From positions 62,001 through 126,000 of the forward strand of contig NZ_QXMG01000002.1 of the NCBI RefSeq assembly GCF_003569765.1: a stretch of 64,000 nucleotides of DNA, written 5' to 3'. The notes below the pieces were generated by a model. The model was not told the DNA's origin and searched no databases. It saw only the letters and a list, made by a program, of their open reading frames with translations. This document shows positions 41,219 to 50,713 of the stretch, piece after piece. The position numbers and the translations under genes are program-made. Every line of letters begins with the position of its first letter. Position 1 is the first letter of the stretch. The DNA is from Caldimonas tepidiphila. Its GTDB lineage: Bacteria; Pseudomonadota; Gammaproteobacteria; Burkholderiales; Burkholderiaceae_C.

Positions 41219-42402
41219 TGCTTCCCTTTCGCGGTGGATGCGGCCGGCGTACTGCCCGGCGCCGCGGACTTGGAGCGCCACAGGTGGGCGTTCTTGTTGA
41301 CGAGGAACTCGCGCAGGCCCAGCAGCACGTAGCCGTTGAGCAGCAGGAAGGCGCCGGCGAGCCTGACGGCGCGCGAGCGCCCGGCGCGCTCCCACTTGCG
41401 GCCGATCAGCGGCAGCGCGTAGAAGCCGAGCTGCAGCGCGAACGCGAGCACGTAGAAGGCGCCGCTGCCGAGCAGCGCGAGGTTGGCGAGCAGCAGCAGC
41501 GCCATCAGGAACGGCGCGGCCAGGCGCAGCACCTTGTGCGAGACGAACTGCAGGAACAGCGGGTTGCACCACGGCAGCAGCAGCTCCGGGCGCATCGCCA
41601 GCAGCTGGAAGTTGCCGGCGAGCGTGCGCACCTTGCGCAGCCGCTCCTGCTGCGGCGACTGCGAGGGCCGGTCGTAGGCCTGCGCGCGCGACTCGAACAC
41701 GACGCGGCGGCCCTGCATCGCGGCCTGCATCGGGATCAGCACGTCGTCGAGGATGGTCTCCGGCGGGATCGGGCGGAAGCACTCGCGGCGCAGCGCGTAG
41801 AGCGCGCCGGTGACGCCCACCACCGAGCCGAAGCGCGCCTCCTGCTGGCGGATGAACTTCTCGTAGCGCCAGTAGGCGTCCACGCCCTGCGCGAAGGGGC
41901 TGAACTCCTCGTCGACGAAGACCAGCTCGCCGCTGGCGGCGCCGACCGACGCGTCGGCGAGGTTCTCGACCAGGCAGCGCACCGCCTCGCGATTGAGCGG
42001 CTGGCGCGCGTCGTTGAAGACGATCACGTCCTCGCGGCAGGCCGCCACCGCGTCGTTGAGGCAGGCGGCCTTGCCGCGCCGCTGCGGGAAGGCCAGCAGC
42101 GTGATGCGCGGATCGCCCATCGACTCGATCAGCTCCTGGGTGCCGTCGGTCGAGCCGTCGGAGGCGACGACGATGCGCAGGCGCTGCGCCGGGTAGTCCT
42201 GCGCGAGGCAGCTCTGCAGCTTGGACTGCAGGCGGTGGGCCTCGTTGTGCGCGACGATCACGATCGCGACCATCGGGTGCTGCGGCGCGCGCGCCACCGG
42301 CCGCGACCGCAGGCGGGCCAGCAGCCAGATCGCCAGCGGATAGCCGACGTAGGTGTACACCAGCACCAGAAGGGCCGACCAGAATACTGCTACTGCACTC
42401 AT
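41215..42402 (-). CDS. Membrane GT2 glycosyltransferase
   Basis: 395 residues. One N-terminal membrane segment (AVFWSALLVLVYTYVGYPLAI) is followed by a GT-A domain with VIVAHNEAHRLQ, VVASDGSTDGT, FNDARQPLN (DxD equivalent), TGALYALRRE and ETILDDVLIPM, then QQERLRKVR in the place of the processive Q/RxxRW motif. Three C-terminal membrane segments follow. The architecture resembles polymerising GT2 enzymes, but the incomplete QxxRW leaves processivity unsure. Coupled by 4-nt overlaps to both neighbours. Confidence 0.88.
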   Translation of the reverse strand: MSAVAVFWSALLVLVYTYVGYPLAIWLLARLRSRPVARAPQHPMVAIVIVAHNEAHRLQSKLQSCLAQDYPAQRLRIVVASDGSTDGTQELIESMGDPRITLLAFPQRRGKAACLNDAVAACREDVIVFNDARQPLNREAVRCLVENLADASVGAASGELVFVDEEFSPFAQGVDAYWRYEKFIRQQEARFGSVVGVTGALYALRRECFRPIPPETILDDVLIPMQAAMQGRRVVFESRAQAYDRPSQSPQQERLRKVRTLAGNFQLLAMRPELLLPWCNPLFLQFVSHKVLRLAAPFLMALLLLANLALLGSGAFYVLAFALQLGFYALPLIGRKWERAGRSRAVRLAGAFLLLNGYVLLGLREFLVNKNAHLWRSKSAAPGSTPAASTAKGKQ

Positions 42403-43904
42403 GCCTGCTCCGTACCGATGAGCCTTGCGCCAGACGGTTGGCGCCACTTGCGCCAGGCGCCCGAGACCATGTCGCGCGCCTGCGTGTCGAACAGCAGCAC
42501 CAGCGCCGCGTAGACGAGCAGGCAGGCGATGCCGCGCACCACCAGGGTGGTGAAGTTGCCGCCGACGCGGATTGCGTCGACCGCGAAGTAGGTGGCCAGG
42601 CCGATCGCGCCGAACTTCAGCGCCGGCCCGAGCGGCAGCGGCACCGGCAGGCGGCGGCGCCCGAGCACCATCGCCGAGGCGAGCAGCGCCGCGTAGCTCG
42701 CGAGCGTCGCGGCCGCCGCGCCGGTGAGGCCCCACAGCGGGATCCACCACAGGTTCAGGCCGATGTTCAGCGCCGCGCACAGGCCCATCAGCAGCGCCAC
42801 GCTCTTCGTGCGCTTCTCGATGTAGAGCCCGGCGCCGACCACCATCACCAGGCCGTCGAGCGCCATGCCGCCGATCACCCAGGGCGCCAGCGGCGCGCCC
42901 TGCAGGTACTTGGCCGAGGCCAGCACCGCGATCAGCTCGCCGGCCACCGCGCTCAGGCCCGCGATCACGAGCGCCGAGGCCATCATGTAGACGTGCATGA
43001 AGCGGCCGAGGAAGGCGAGCGTCTCGTCGCGGCCCTTCTCCTCCCAGATGCGCAGGTACATCGGCAGCACCGCGGTGGCGAAGGAGGCGATGAAGACGGT
43101 GCGCACGTAGTCGCACAGGTTGTAGGCGGCCGAGTAGATGCCCAGCGGCTCGGCGCCGAGCATCGACTGGATCACGTAGCGGTCGCCCATCTGCAGCACC
43201 ACCGACGCGATCTCGATGCCGATCATCGGCAGCCCGAAGGCCAGCATCGCGCGGTAGAGCTCGGGCGAGAACTGCGAGGGCCGCGGCGCCGCGGTGCGCC
43301 GCCACATCCAGGCGGCGAGCAGCACGGTCGCGACGATCTCGCCGACGAGCGTGGCGCCGTAGAAGCCCCACAGGTCGCGCGAGACGAAGAACAGCACGCC
43401 CAGCAGCAGCGCGAGGTTGCTGTAGCGGCGCACGACGTTGTAGATGGTGAGCGCGCGGCTCTCCTCCTGCGCGCGCAGCTGGTTGACGAGCGAGCTGTCG
43501 ACGACGCGGATGAAGATCAGCCCGGCCGACAGCATCATCAGCGGCGCGATGCGCGCGTCGTTCCACCAGGCGGCGGGCACCAGCGCCGCGACCGCGGCGA
43601 AGACCAGCGCCGCGGCCAGCCCGATGCTGCCCATGCCGTAGACCACGGTGGACTCGTAGGACTGCATCGTCACCGGCCGCTTGCCGGCGCGGATCTCGCT
43701 GTAGAAGCGCAGCGCCGCATGCTGCACGCCGAGCTTGGCCAGGCCGAAGCCGAGCGACAGCGCGGTGCCGATGAGGTTCATCACGCCGTACTCGTCGACG
43801 CTGAGCAGGCGCGTCAGCACGGGAAAGGACACCAGGCTGGCGATCGTCACCAGCAGGTTCCCGGCCGAGTAGTTGGAAACGTGGACTGCGAGGCGCTGGA
43901 GCAT
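42399..43904 (-). CDS. Wzx-type polysaccharide flippase
   Basis: 501 residues with about 12-14 membrane segments, MOP-superfamily (polysaccharide transporter) type. The N-terminal LVTIASLVSFPVLTRLLSVDEYGVMNL is the usual opening of this family. It would flip undecaprenyl-diphosphate-linked repeats across the inner membrane for the polymerase. Start ATG at 43902-43904; the end overlaps the GT2 gene by 4 nt. Together with the Wzy-like gene it marks this as a Wzx/Wzy-dependent pathway. Confidence 0.9.
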   Translation of the reverse strand: MLQRLAVHVSNYSAGNLLVTIASLVSFPVLTRLLSVDEYGVMNLIGTALSLGFGLAKLGVQHAALRFYSEIRAGKRPVTMQSYESTVVYGMGSIGLAAALVFAAVAALVPAAWWNDARIAPLMMLSAGLIFIRVVDSSLVNQLRAQEESRALTIYNVVRRYSNLALLLGVLFFVSRDLWGFYGATLVGEIVATVLLAAWMWRRTAAPRPSQFSPELYRAMLAFGLPMIGIEIASVVLQMGDRYVIQSMLGAEPLGIYSAAYNLCDYVRTVFIASFATAVLPMYLRIWEEKGRDETLAFLGRFMHVYMMASALVIAGLSAVAGELIAVLASAKYLQGAPLAPWVIGGMALDGLVMVVGAGLYIEKRTKSVALLMGLCAALNIGLNLWWIPLWGLTGAAAATLASYAALLASAMVLGRRRLPVPLPLGPALKFGAIGLATYFAVDAIRVGGNFTTLVVRGIACLLVYAALVLLFDTQARDMVSGAWRKWRQPSGARLIGTEQA

Positions 43905-43937
43905 GATGAGGGAAAAAGGCGAGCGGCGCGCCGCCGC

Positions 43938-46214
43938 TCAGCCGTTGGTGGGACTCGTCGTCGGGTCGGCGGCGCGAAGCTCGCTGCCGGCGGGGGCGAC
44001 GACCTGGCACGCGCTCGTGCGCAGCAGCGTCGAGTAGGCGGGCATCGCGAACTCGGCGGGCTCCGCCGCGCGGCCCGCAGCGCGCGGCGCGGCCAGCTTC
44101 GGCAGCGTGCGCATCAGGTGCAGCGCGACGCGGCGAGCCGCGCCGCCGTCGCGGCGCAGGCCCTCGGGGTCGCGCGGCGAGGCCGGCTCGGCGAAGGCCG
44201 ACTCGAAGGCGCGCGCCAGCGGCTCCGCCTCGCAGGCGACCGCGACGCCGGGCGCCTCCTCCGCCGGCACCGGCACGGTGCCCGCGGGGCAGACCACCAC
44301 GCGCGGCATGCCGAGCACGCGCGCCTCCTCGAGCAGATCGCCCTGCGGCGCGCCGATCAGGCAGCGCGCCTGGCGCAGCATGCCCAGCCGCTCCAGGTAG
44401 CGCGTGGCCGGCACCAGCTGCACGCCCGCGTCGAGCAGCGCCGGCTCCAGCCGGTGCGCCGACAGCGCCGCGAGCGTGCGCGGCTCGGCGATCCAGCGCA
44501 GGTCCAGGCCGGCGCCGAGCCGCGCGAGCGCCGCGACGAAGTCCGGCAGCCCGGCCTGCGCCGGGTCGTCCTGCTCGAACTGGAGCGTCACCAGCACCAT
44601 GCCCGCGGGCGCGTCCGTCCCGGATTCCTCGGGCAGCGGCGCGCCGGGCAGCACCTGCTGCAGCGCCTCCTCGAGCAGGCTGCCGACCCAGTGGGCGCGG
44701 TTGGCGGGAATGCCCTCGCGGCACAGCGTGTAGTGCGCGGTGAGCTCGCTGGTGTAGAGCTGGCTGGCGAGCCGGTCCATCATCACCGCGTTGCCCTCGG
44801 CGGCCGAGTCGGCGGCGCCGTGGCGCAGGCCGGCCTCCAGCCGCACCAGCGGCAGGCCGCGGCGGCTGGCCACCAGGCTGCAGGCGAGCACCGCGTCGCT
44901 CTGGCCGAGCAGCAGCACCGCCGCGGGCTCGAACTCGTCGAGCGCCGCCGCGAAGCGCTGCTGCAGCGTGTTGGCGCCCTGCGCGAAGCCCTGCGTCGCG
45001 ACGCCGAGATGGATGTCGAGCGCGCTGCCCGGCAGCAGCCGGCGCACATCCTCGTCGGCCGAGACGCCCTCCTGCGCGCCCGGATTGAGCGCGATGACCG
45101 GCGGCAGCCCCGGCTCGGCGGCCAGCACCTGCGCCAGCGCGCCGAGCTTGAGCCAGGCGGTGGGCGTGTCGACGACGCACAGCAGCGGCTGCACCGTGCC
45201 GTCGAGCGGGCGGTGCACGTGGCGCACCACCGCCGCCTCGAGCGGCGCGGCAGGCGCCGCGGGCGCCACAGGTGCGGGACGGGCTGCCGCCGGCGCGGGC
45301 GGCGGCAGCGCCGCGGCGGCGGGACGGGCCGGTGCAGGCGCAGGCGCCGCGCTCGCCTCGGCCGGCACCGGGGGCGCCGCCGGCAGGACCGAGGAGTCGC
45401 CGACCTCGCCGCGCAGCTCGCGCGCCGTCTGCTCGACCAGCGCGGCGCTGACCGCCTCGCCGCCGCCGAGGAAGGCCGCCAGCATCAGCCGGTTGCACAG
45501 CACGTTGATGCGGCGCGGGATGCCGCAGGTCCAGCGCTGGATCTCGTCGAAGGCCTCCGGCTCGAAGGCCGGGTTGCTGCCGCTCCAGCCGACGTGGCGC
45601 AGCCGGTGCTCGACGTAGGCGCGCGTCTCGCTGACGTCGAGCGGGCCGAGGTGGCAGGAGGCGATGATGCGCTGGCGCAGCTGCTCGAGCGCGCGCGACT
45701 CGATGATGCCGCGCAGCTCGGGCTGGCCGACCAGGAAGCTCTGCAGCAGCGCATGCGTGCCGAACTGGAAGTTCGACAGCATGCGCAGCTCCTCGATCGC
45801 CTCGAGGTTCAGGTTCTGCGCCTCGTCCACGACCAGCAGCGCGCGCCGCTCGCTGACCGCAAGCGTCGTGAGGAAGCCCTCGATCGCCGCGATCAGCTGC
45901 GCCTTCGACTCGCCCTTCGGCGGCACGCCGAAGGCGGTGAGGATGGCGCGCAGCAGGTCCACCGACTCCAGCCGCGTGCTGACGACCTGCGCCGCGACGA
46001 CGCGGCCCGGGTCGAGCCCTTCGAGCAGCGTGCGCACCAGCGTCGTCTTGCCCGCCCCGATGTCGCCGGTGACGACGATGAAGCCCTCGCCCTGGTAGAC
46101 GCCGAACTTCAGGTAGGCGAGCGCATTGCTGTGCCCGCGGCTGCCGAAGTAGAAGCTCGGGTCCGGGTTGAGCTGGAACGGCGGGCCGGAGAGGCCGAAG
46201 AAGGATTCGTACAT
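43938..46214 (-). CDS. XrtA-type secretion ATPase fused to a degenerate WecB-like domain
   Basis: 758 residues. Residues 1-270 are an ExeA/GspA-like AAA ATPase of the PEP-CTERM-locus type: MYESFFGLSGPPFQL, Walker A GDIGAGKTTL near residue 51, Walker B LLVVDEAQNL and CGIPRRINVLCNRL. A Pro/Ala linker (about 275-345) leads to residues 350-690, which align to the non-hydrolysing UDP-GlcNAc 2-epimerase fold: an LEAGLRHG block and LCREGIPANRAHWVGS. The HGDTT and HRRE-type catalytic motifs are replaced (LGQSDA; TLQFEQDD), so epimerase activity is unlikely. Family ATPases are usually about 270-350 residues, so the C-terminal half is an addition. It may act as a sugar-nucleotide sensor (inference). 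Confidence 0.85.
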   Translation of the reverse strand: MYESFFGLSGPPFQLNPDPSFYFGSRGHSNALAYLKFGVYQGEGFIVVTGDIGAGKTTLVRTLLEGLDPGRVVAAQVVSTRLESVDLLRAILTAFGVPPKGESKAQLIAAIEGFLTTLAVSERRALLVVDEAQNLNLEAIEELRMLSNFQFGTHALLQSFLVGQPELRGIIESRALEQLRQRIIASCHLGPLDVSETRAYVEHRLRHVGWSGSNPAFEPEAFDEIQRWTCGIPRRINVLCNRLMLAAFLGGGEAVSAALVEQTARELRGEVGDSSVLPAAPPVPAEASAAPAPAPARPAAAALPPPAPAAARPAPVAPAAPAAPLEAAVVRHVHRPLDGTVQPLLCVVDTPTAWLKLGALAQVLAAEPGLPPVIALNPGAQEGVSADEDVRRLLPGSALDIHLGVATQGFAQGANTLQQRFAAALDEFEPAAVLLLGQSDAVLACSLVASRRGLPLVRLEAGLRHGAADSAAEGNAVMMDRLASQLYTSELTAHYTLCREGIPANRAHWVGSLLEEALQQVLPGAPLPEESGTDAPAGMVLVTLQFEQDDPAQAGLPDFVAALARLGAGLDLRWIAEPRTLAALSAHRLEPALLDAGVQLVPATRYLERLGMLRQARCLIGAPQGDLLEEARVLGMPRVVVCPAGTVPVPAEEAPGVAVACEAEPLARAFESAFAEPASPRDPEGLRRDGGAARRVALHLMRTLPKLAAPRAAGRAAEPAEFAMPAYSTLLRTSACQVVAPAGSELRAADPTTSPTNG

Positions 46215-46223
46215 CTTGGATCC

Positions 46224-47918
46224 TCAGAAGCGTTGGCTCAGGCCGACGAACACGGCGTTCTCGCGCGCGTCCGCCCTCACGGTCGAATCGAGCATCTGGC
46301 GGCGCACGCCGACGGTGACCGCCGCGCGCTGCGACAGCGAATGGGTCAGGCTCAGCTGCAGCGTCTTCTCGGTGGTCTGGCCGGCGACCGTCACCCCCTC
46401 GATGCGCGAGGCGCGCGCGCGCGCGCCGAGCGTGGTCTGCGGGGCGACGCGGTGGCGCACGTCGACGCCGATGCCGCGCTGCTTGTTGTCGAGCTGCAGC
46501 GTCGACGGCAGCGGGGTCGAGAGCCCGTCCTCGTCGCGCAGCTGCTCCAGGCGCAGCGACTGCACCGTCACCGACGCGGTGGTGCGCCGCCCGAGCAGCG
46601 CGAAGCTCGCGCTGCTGCCGGTCTGCAGCTGCGCCCGGTCCGAATAGACCTCCACCGGGCGCTCGAGGATCTCCGGCAGGTTCAGGCTGTCGATCATCGA
46701 GCGCACCAGCGCGCGGCGCTGCACCGGGTCGGGGTGGCGCGTGGTCAGGATCGCGTCGAGCAGCGTCGCGACGTCGGTGCTCTGCGGCGACAGCACCTGC
46801 GACGCCGGCAGCGCGGTCGGTTCGCGGAAGGAGCGGAACTGCAGCGCCCACAGCGGCGAGCGGTGCGTGAACTGGGCCTCCCAGCCGGTGCCGAAGAAGC
46901 GCTTCTCGACGCTGGCGCGCAGGTTCGTGCGCTCGGTCGGCAGCCACAGCCCGCGCAGGCCGTAGACGCTCTCCTCGGACTCGATGCCCGAGAAGCGGGC
47001 GCGCTCGCGGCCGGCGACCAGGCCGAGCTGGATCTGCGGCCCGAAGCCGAAGGAGACGATGCCGCGCGCGGCGTTCGTCGACAGCACCTCCCCGGTGCCG
47101 CTGTAGCGCGCGTCGAACTGCTGCAGCTCGCCGGCGAGGCCGAGCCGCGGCGACTGCTGCGCCAGGCGCAGGAAGTTGCGCTGCTCGAAGGCGTCGCGGC
47201 GCGGGTCGGTCGGGTCGTACTCGCCGCCGCGGCGCGTCCAGGCGTTGTCGCTGCGCGCCTGCATCGACACCGAGGGCGAGAAGCGGTGGTCGAGGTAGGG
47301 GCTCAGGCGCAGCCGCGTGGTCGTGATGCGGTTGACCGAGGTGCTCAGGTCGGGCCGGCCCAGGAAGGGGTCGGCCGAGGTCTGCTCGGCCACCAGCCGC
47401 GCGTCCAGGTAGGCCCAGCGGTCGATCAGCGTCGAGTTCAGCTGCGCGCGCGCGTCGGGCAGCACGCGGCCATCGCGCGTGTCCTGCAGGTACTGCAGCA
47501 CGTGCACGCCGATGTCGGCGTCGAGCTCGGTGCGCAGTCCCCGCCCGGTGACGCGCAGCCGCGGCGTGAGGTCGAGCACCTGGTCGCTCTCGCCGCCGGG
47601 CGAGCTGTAGCCGCTGTTGTCGGTGCCGATCACGGTCGCGTTCAGCCGCGGCTCGATCACCCAGGCGGGCTGCGGCGCCGGCGCCGGTGCGGCGGCCTGG
47701 GCCTGCGGCGGCATCGGCAGCTGGTTCGGCGCCGGCGGCTGCGGCACCTGCCCGGGGGCCGGGGCCTGCTGCGGCTGCTGGACCTGCGTGCGCGACTGGC
47801 TCCACGCGGTCGTGCCGGGCGTCAGCGCCAGCAGCGCGGCGGTGGCGATGGAGAGGCGGCGCAGGCCCGCGGGCCTGCGCGCTCGGACGGGGCCGCGGCG
47901 CTCAATAACCATAGCCAT
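46224..47918 (-). CDS. Outer-membrane beta-barrel of EPS export (PEP-CTERM-locus TIGR03016 type)
   Basis: 564 residues. A signal peptide (LSIATAALLALTPGTTAWS, about residues 23-41) is followed by a Pro/Gln/Ala-rich stretch (44-85), then about 20 amphipathic strands. The C-terminus, NAVFVGLSQRF, ends in Phe, as required for BAM-dependent insertion. It resembles the large outer-membrane proteins of exosortase-A EPS loci. Probable role: outer-membrane passage or anchoring of the polymer. Its two candidate ATGs (47918 and 47912) lie within the Gly-Tyr repeat that ends the upstream kinase gene. Confidence 0.83.
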   Translation of the reverse strand: MAMVIERRGPVRARRPAGLRRLSIATAALLALTPGTTAWSQSRTQVQQPQQAPAPGQVPQPPAPNQLPMPPQAQAAAPAPAPQPAWVIEPRLNATVIGTDNSGYSSPGGESDQVLDLTPRLRVTGRGLRTELDADIGVHVLQYLQDTRDGRVLPDARAQLNSTLIDRWAYLDARLVAEQTSADPFLGRPDLSTSVNRITTTRLRLSPYLDHRFSPSVSMQARSDNAWTRRGGEYDPTDPRRDAFEQRNFLRLAQQSPRLGLAGELQQFDARYSGTGEVLSTNAARGIVSFGFGPQIQLGLVAGRERARFSGIESEESVYGLRGLWLPTERTNLRASVEKRFFGTGWEAQFTHRSPLWALQFRSFREPTALPASQVLSPQSTDVATLLDAILTTRHPDPVQRRALVRSMIDSLNLPEILERPVEVYSDRAQLQTGSSASFALLGRRTTASVTVQSLRLEQLRDEDGLSTPLPSTLQLDNKQRGIGVDVRHRVAPQTTLGARARASRIEGVTVAGQTTEKTLQLSLTHSLSQRAAVTVGVRRQMLDSTVRADARENAVFVGLSQRF

Positions 47919-48828
47919 AGCCGTAGCCGTAGCTGTTGACGAGGGCCGGGCCGCTGCACTTGTTCAGCACCGACATCACCACCGGGCAGCTCTCCACCGC
48001 CTCGAAGGCCTGCGTCACCGCGCTCTGCGGCGTCTGGTCGGCGGCGACCGCCATCAGCACCTGGCCCATGCGGCTGGCGAGCACGCGGCATTCGGTGGTC
48101 GGCAGCAGCGGCGGCGCATCGAAGACGACGACGCGGTCCGGATAGCGCGTCGCGAGCTCGTCGAGCAGCTGGTCCATCGCGGCGCTGGCGAGCAGCTCGG
48201 TCGAGTTGACGCAGGGCGTCCCCGCCGGCAGCACCGAGAGCTTCGGGATGTTGGTCTTGAGCATCACGTCGGCGACGTCGATCGACGGGTCCTGCAGCAC
48301 GTCGAGCAGGCCGCGGCCGGGCGTCAGGCCCAGGCGCGCGATCAGCGAGGAGCGCAGCACGTCGGCGTCCACCAGCAGCACGGTGGTGTCGAGCTCGGCC
48401 GCGAGGCTCAGCGCCAGGTTGATCGAGATGAAGGTCTTGCCCTCCCCGGGCAGCGCGCTGGTGACGAGCACCAGGTTGGAGCGCGGCGCCGCCTCGCTGC
48501 CGTCGCCCGGATAGGCGTGGCGCAGCAGCGGGCGCTTGACGACGCGCATCTCGTCGGCGAGCTCCGAGCGCGGGTCGCCCGGCAGCACGAAGCCGGCCTG
48601 GCGCAGCGCGTCGAGGTCGAGCTCGACCGACTGCGAGCTGCGAGCGCCGGCCGCGGGCGCACCCTCGCGCGGGCCGCGGCCGCGTACCGTGCGGCGTTCC
48701 TTGCGCGGGGCCTTCGCGGCCGCCTCGCCGGGCTGCGCGGCGCCCTCGCCGCCTGCCCCCCAGGGCACGTCCACGCCCGCCTTGCGCAGTTCCTCGAGCC
48801 GCCGTGCCGCCTGTTCGATGATGTTCAT
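47902..48828 (-). CDS. Bacterial tyrosine autokinase (CpsD/CapB type) of the EPS locus
   Basis: 308 residues. A charged N-terminal region (to about 100) is followed by the BY-kinase domain: Walker A SALPGEGKTFISINLA, Walker A' VLLVDADVLR and Walker B VVFDAPPLLP. The C-terminus is a Tyr cluster made of five consecutive Gly-Tyr-type units (NSYGYGYGYGY), the site of autophosphorylation in this family. It works with the separate membrane co-polymerase encoded upstream to control chain length. Start ATG at 48826-48828 with AAGGA upstream. The last codons overlap the next gene's start. Confidence 0.92.
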   Translation of the reverse strand: MNIIEQAARRLEELRKAGVDVPWGAGGEGAAQPGEAAAKAPRKERRTVRGRGPREGAPAAGARSSQSVELDLDALRQAGFVLPGDPRSELADEMRVVKRPLLRHAYPGDGSEAAPRSNLVLVTSALPGEGKTFISINLALSLAAELDTTVLLVDADVLRSSLIARLGLTPGRGLLDVLQDPSIDVADVMLKTNIPKLSVLPAGTPCVNSTELLASAAMDQLLDELATRYPDRVVVFDAPPLLPTTECRVLASRMGQVLMAVAADQTPQSAVTQAFEAVESCPVVMSVLNKCSGPALVNSYGYGYGYGY

Positions 48829-48866
48829 GGTTCTTCCTTTTTTCGCTGCGTCAGTCAGTGAGTGGG

Positions 48867-50495
48867 TCAGAGGCGCGCCTGGATCGCCAGCCAGCCCAGC
48901 AGGGCGGCGCCGCCGACGAAGAACAGGCCCAGGGCCCCGGCGAACTGCCGGTGGTCGCGGCGCGTCTGCACCTGCATGTCCGGGCTCATGACCATCGAGA
49001 TGCGACCGAGCACCGGGCGCCCGGTCAGCTCGCGCAGCCGGCGCTCGCTGGTGAAGGCGGGGCGCAGCCAGGCGACGCCCCAGGCCGCGAGCAGGCCGAC
49101 GACCAGCGCCAGCACGACCGAGAACAGCGCGAAGGTCTTGCGGGTCGGGGCCACCGGCGTCGGCTCGGCGCGCGGCGGCTCGACGACACGGAAATCGGCC
49201 ATGTGCGAGGTCTCGTCGAGCTTCAGGCCGAGCTGCGCGGACTCGCGGCGGCGCACCAGCTCCTCGTGGTTGCGCTTGAGCACGTCGTAGTCGCGGTTGA
49301 GGCTGGCGAGCTCGGCCTCGATCTCGGGCATGCGCGCGCCGAGGGTCTGGGCCTGCTGCAGGCGCGCCTGCTGCGCACCGAGCCGGGTGCGCAGCGATGC
49401 GACGTTGGCCTCGGCGTCGGCGAGCGCGGTGCGCACGCGCTGGAACACCGGGTCGGCGGCGGCAGCACCACCGCGCGAGCGGTCGGTCATCGCCTGGCGC
49501 ACGTAGCGGGTGCGCTCGGCCTCGAGCGAGGCGATCGAGCGGCGCAGGTGCGCGACGTCGGGATGCTGGTCGGTGAAGCGGCTCAGCAGCTCGTTGAGCT
49601 GGCGGCGCTCGGCGTCGATGCGCGACTCGATCTCGTTGAGGCGCGGCGAGGCGTTCGCGCTGCGCAGCGAGTCGGCCGTCACCTGCGGCTCGACGGCCGC
49701 CAGCTCGCGGCGCAGCGCGTTGCGCGACTGCTCGGCCGCGCCCAGCTCCACCTGCAGGCGGCTGATCTCCTCGGACAGCAGCGCCATGCGCGAGAAGTGG
49801 TCGCCGCTCGACGCGCCCGAGGTGCCGAAGTTGCGGACCTTGAATTCCTTGAGACGGTTCTCGGCCTCGGTGAGCTTGCGCTCGTGAGAGGCGATCTGCT
49901 CGTCGATGAAGCGGCTGGCCTCCTTCGAGTCGCGGGTCTTGGTGTCGGTGATCGACGCGGAGAACAGCGCCAGCAGGCGCTCGACCAGGCGCTCGGCGCG
50001 CTGCGGGTCGCTGTCCTGGTAGCTGATCGCGTAGAGATGGGTCCCGCTGTTCTCGTTGCCGTTGCCGGTCGGGGCGCCGGTGCTGCTGGGCGTGATCTTG
50101 ATCTTGCGCATCAGCCCCGTCACCGCCGCGGCGCGCTCGGCCTCGGTCAGCGGCTCGCCGTCGTCCTTCTGCAGCAGCCCGAGCGAGGGGTCGGCCAGCA
50201 GCTTCTCTGCGTTCGGGCGCGAGACCAGCGTGCGGGCGAGCATCTCGACCTGCTGGTTGAGGTCGGGCTGCTGCGCCAGCCCCTGCATCAGCGGCTTGAG
50301 CACGGTCTGCGTGTTGACGTAGACGCGGGCGCTGGCCTGGTACTGGTCCTTCATCAGGGCCACGGCCAGGCCGCAGACCACGAGCACGGCCCAGGCCGCG
50401 GCCAGGCCGATCCAGCGCTTGCTCCACAGCCCGCGCAGCACCTGGTTGAACTGCTCCATCGATGGATGGTTTCGAATGTCAGCGGCGATCATCAT
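48867..50495 (-). CDS. Polysaccharide co-polymerase / chain-length determinant (Wzz type)
   Basis: 542 residues. N-terminal membrane segment near residues 29-49 (IGLAAAWAVLVVCGLAVAL), a long periplasmic part with strong coiled coil (about residues 170-400; EISRLQVELGAAEQSRNALRREL) and a C-terminal membrane segment (VLALVVGLLAAWGVAWL), followed by one more near the end. It resembles the XrtA-system chain-length protein. MM at 50495/50492 has AGAGG nearby and is preferred over the ATG at 50459, which has no Shine-Dalgarno. It has no kinase domain; that function is the separate gene next in the operon. Confidence 0.9.
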   Translation of the reverse strand: MMIAADIRNHPSMEQFNQVLRGLWSKRWIGLAAAWAVLVVCGLAVALMKDQYQASARVYVNTQTVLKPLMQGLAQQPDLNQQVEMLARTLVSRPNAEKLLADPSLGLLQKDDGEPLTEAERAAAVTGLMRKIKITPSSTGAPTGNGNENSGTHLYAISYQDSDPQRAERLVERLLALFSASITDTKTRDSKEASRFIDEQIASHERKLTEAENRLKEFKVRNFGTSGASSGDHFSRMALLSEEISRLQVELGAAEQSRNALRRELAAVEPQVTADSLRSANASPRLNEIESRIDAERRQLNELLSRFTDQHPDVAHLRRSIASLEAERTRYVRQAMTDRSRGGAAAADPVFQRVRTALADAEANVASLRTRLGAQQARLQQAQTLGARMPEIEAELASLNRDYDVLKRNHEELVRRRESAQLGLKLDETSHMADFRVVEPPRAEPTPVAPTRKTFALFSVVLALVVGLLAAWGVAWLRPAFTSERRLRELTGRPVLGRISMVMSPDMQVQTRRDHRQFAGALGLFFVGGAALLGWLAIQARL

Positions 50496-50676
50496 CAGCC
50501 TCTTTGGTGTTGGGGTTCCCGCGGCCGCCGTCTCCCTCCGGTGCAGGCGGCGTCCGCGTATCGACCCATTCGTAGGAATTCACCGCGACGGGGCAGCGAA
50601 ACAGGCCGGACAGGCATGGCACGAGCAGCAGTGCCCTCGCGGGCACCGCCTTCCTCCACGGTCCGGGATTCGTCAT
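50479..50676 (-). CDS. Possible small protein between the export lipoprotein and co-polymerase genes
   Basis: 65 residues. It fills the 218-bp gap and overlaps the co-polymerase start by 17 nt. One hydrophobic stretch (RALLLVPCLSGLFRC) is followed by a polar, Pro/Gly-rich tail ending in acidic and basic residues. GAGAG lies about 7 nt before the ATG. I do not recognise it; it may be a small membrane peptide or no gene at all. Confidence 0.35.
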   Translation of the reverse strand: MTNPGPWRKAVPARALLLVPCLSGLFRCPVAVNSYEWVDTRTPPAPEGDGGRGNPNTKEADDDRR

Positions 50677-50713
50677 GCTCCGGCTCTCTCGGTGCTGCTG
50701 GGATGCCGGAGGG

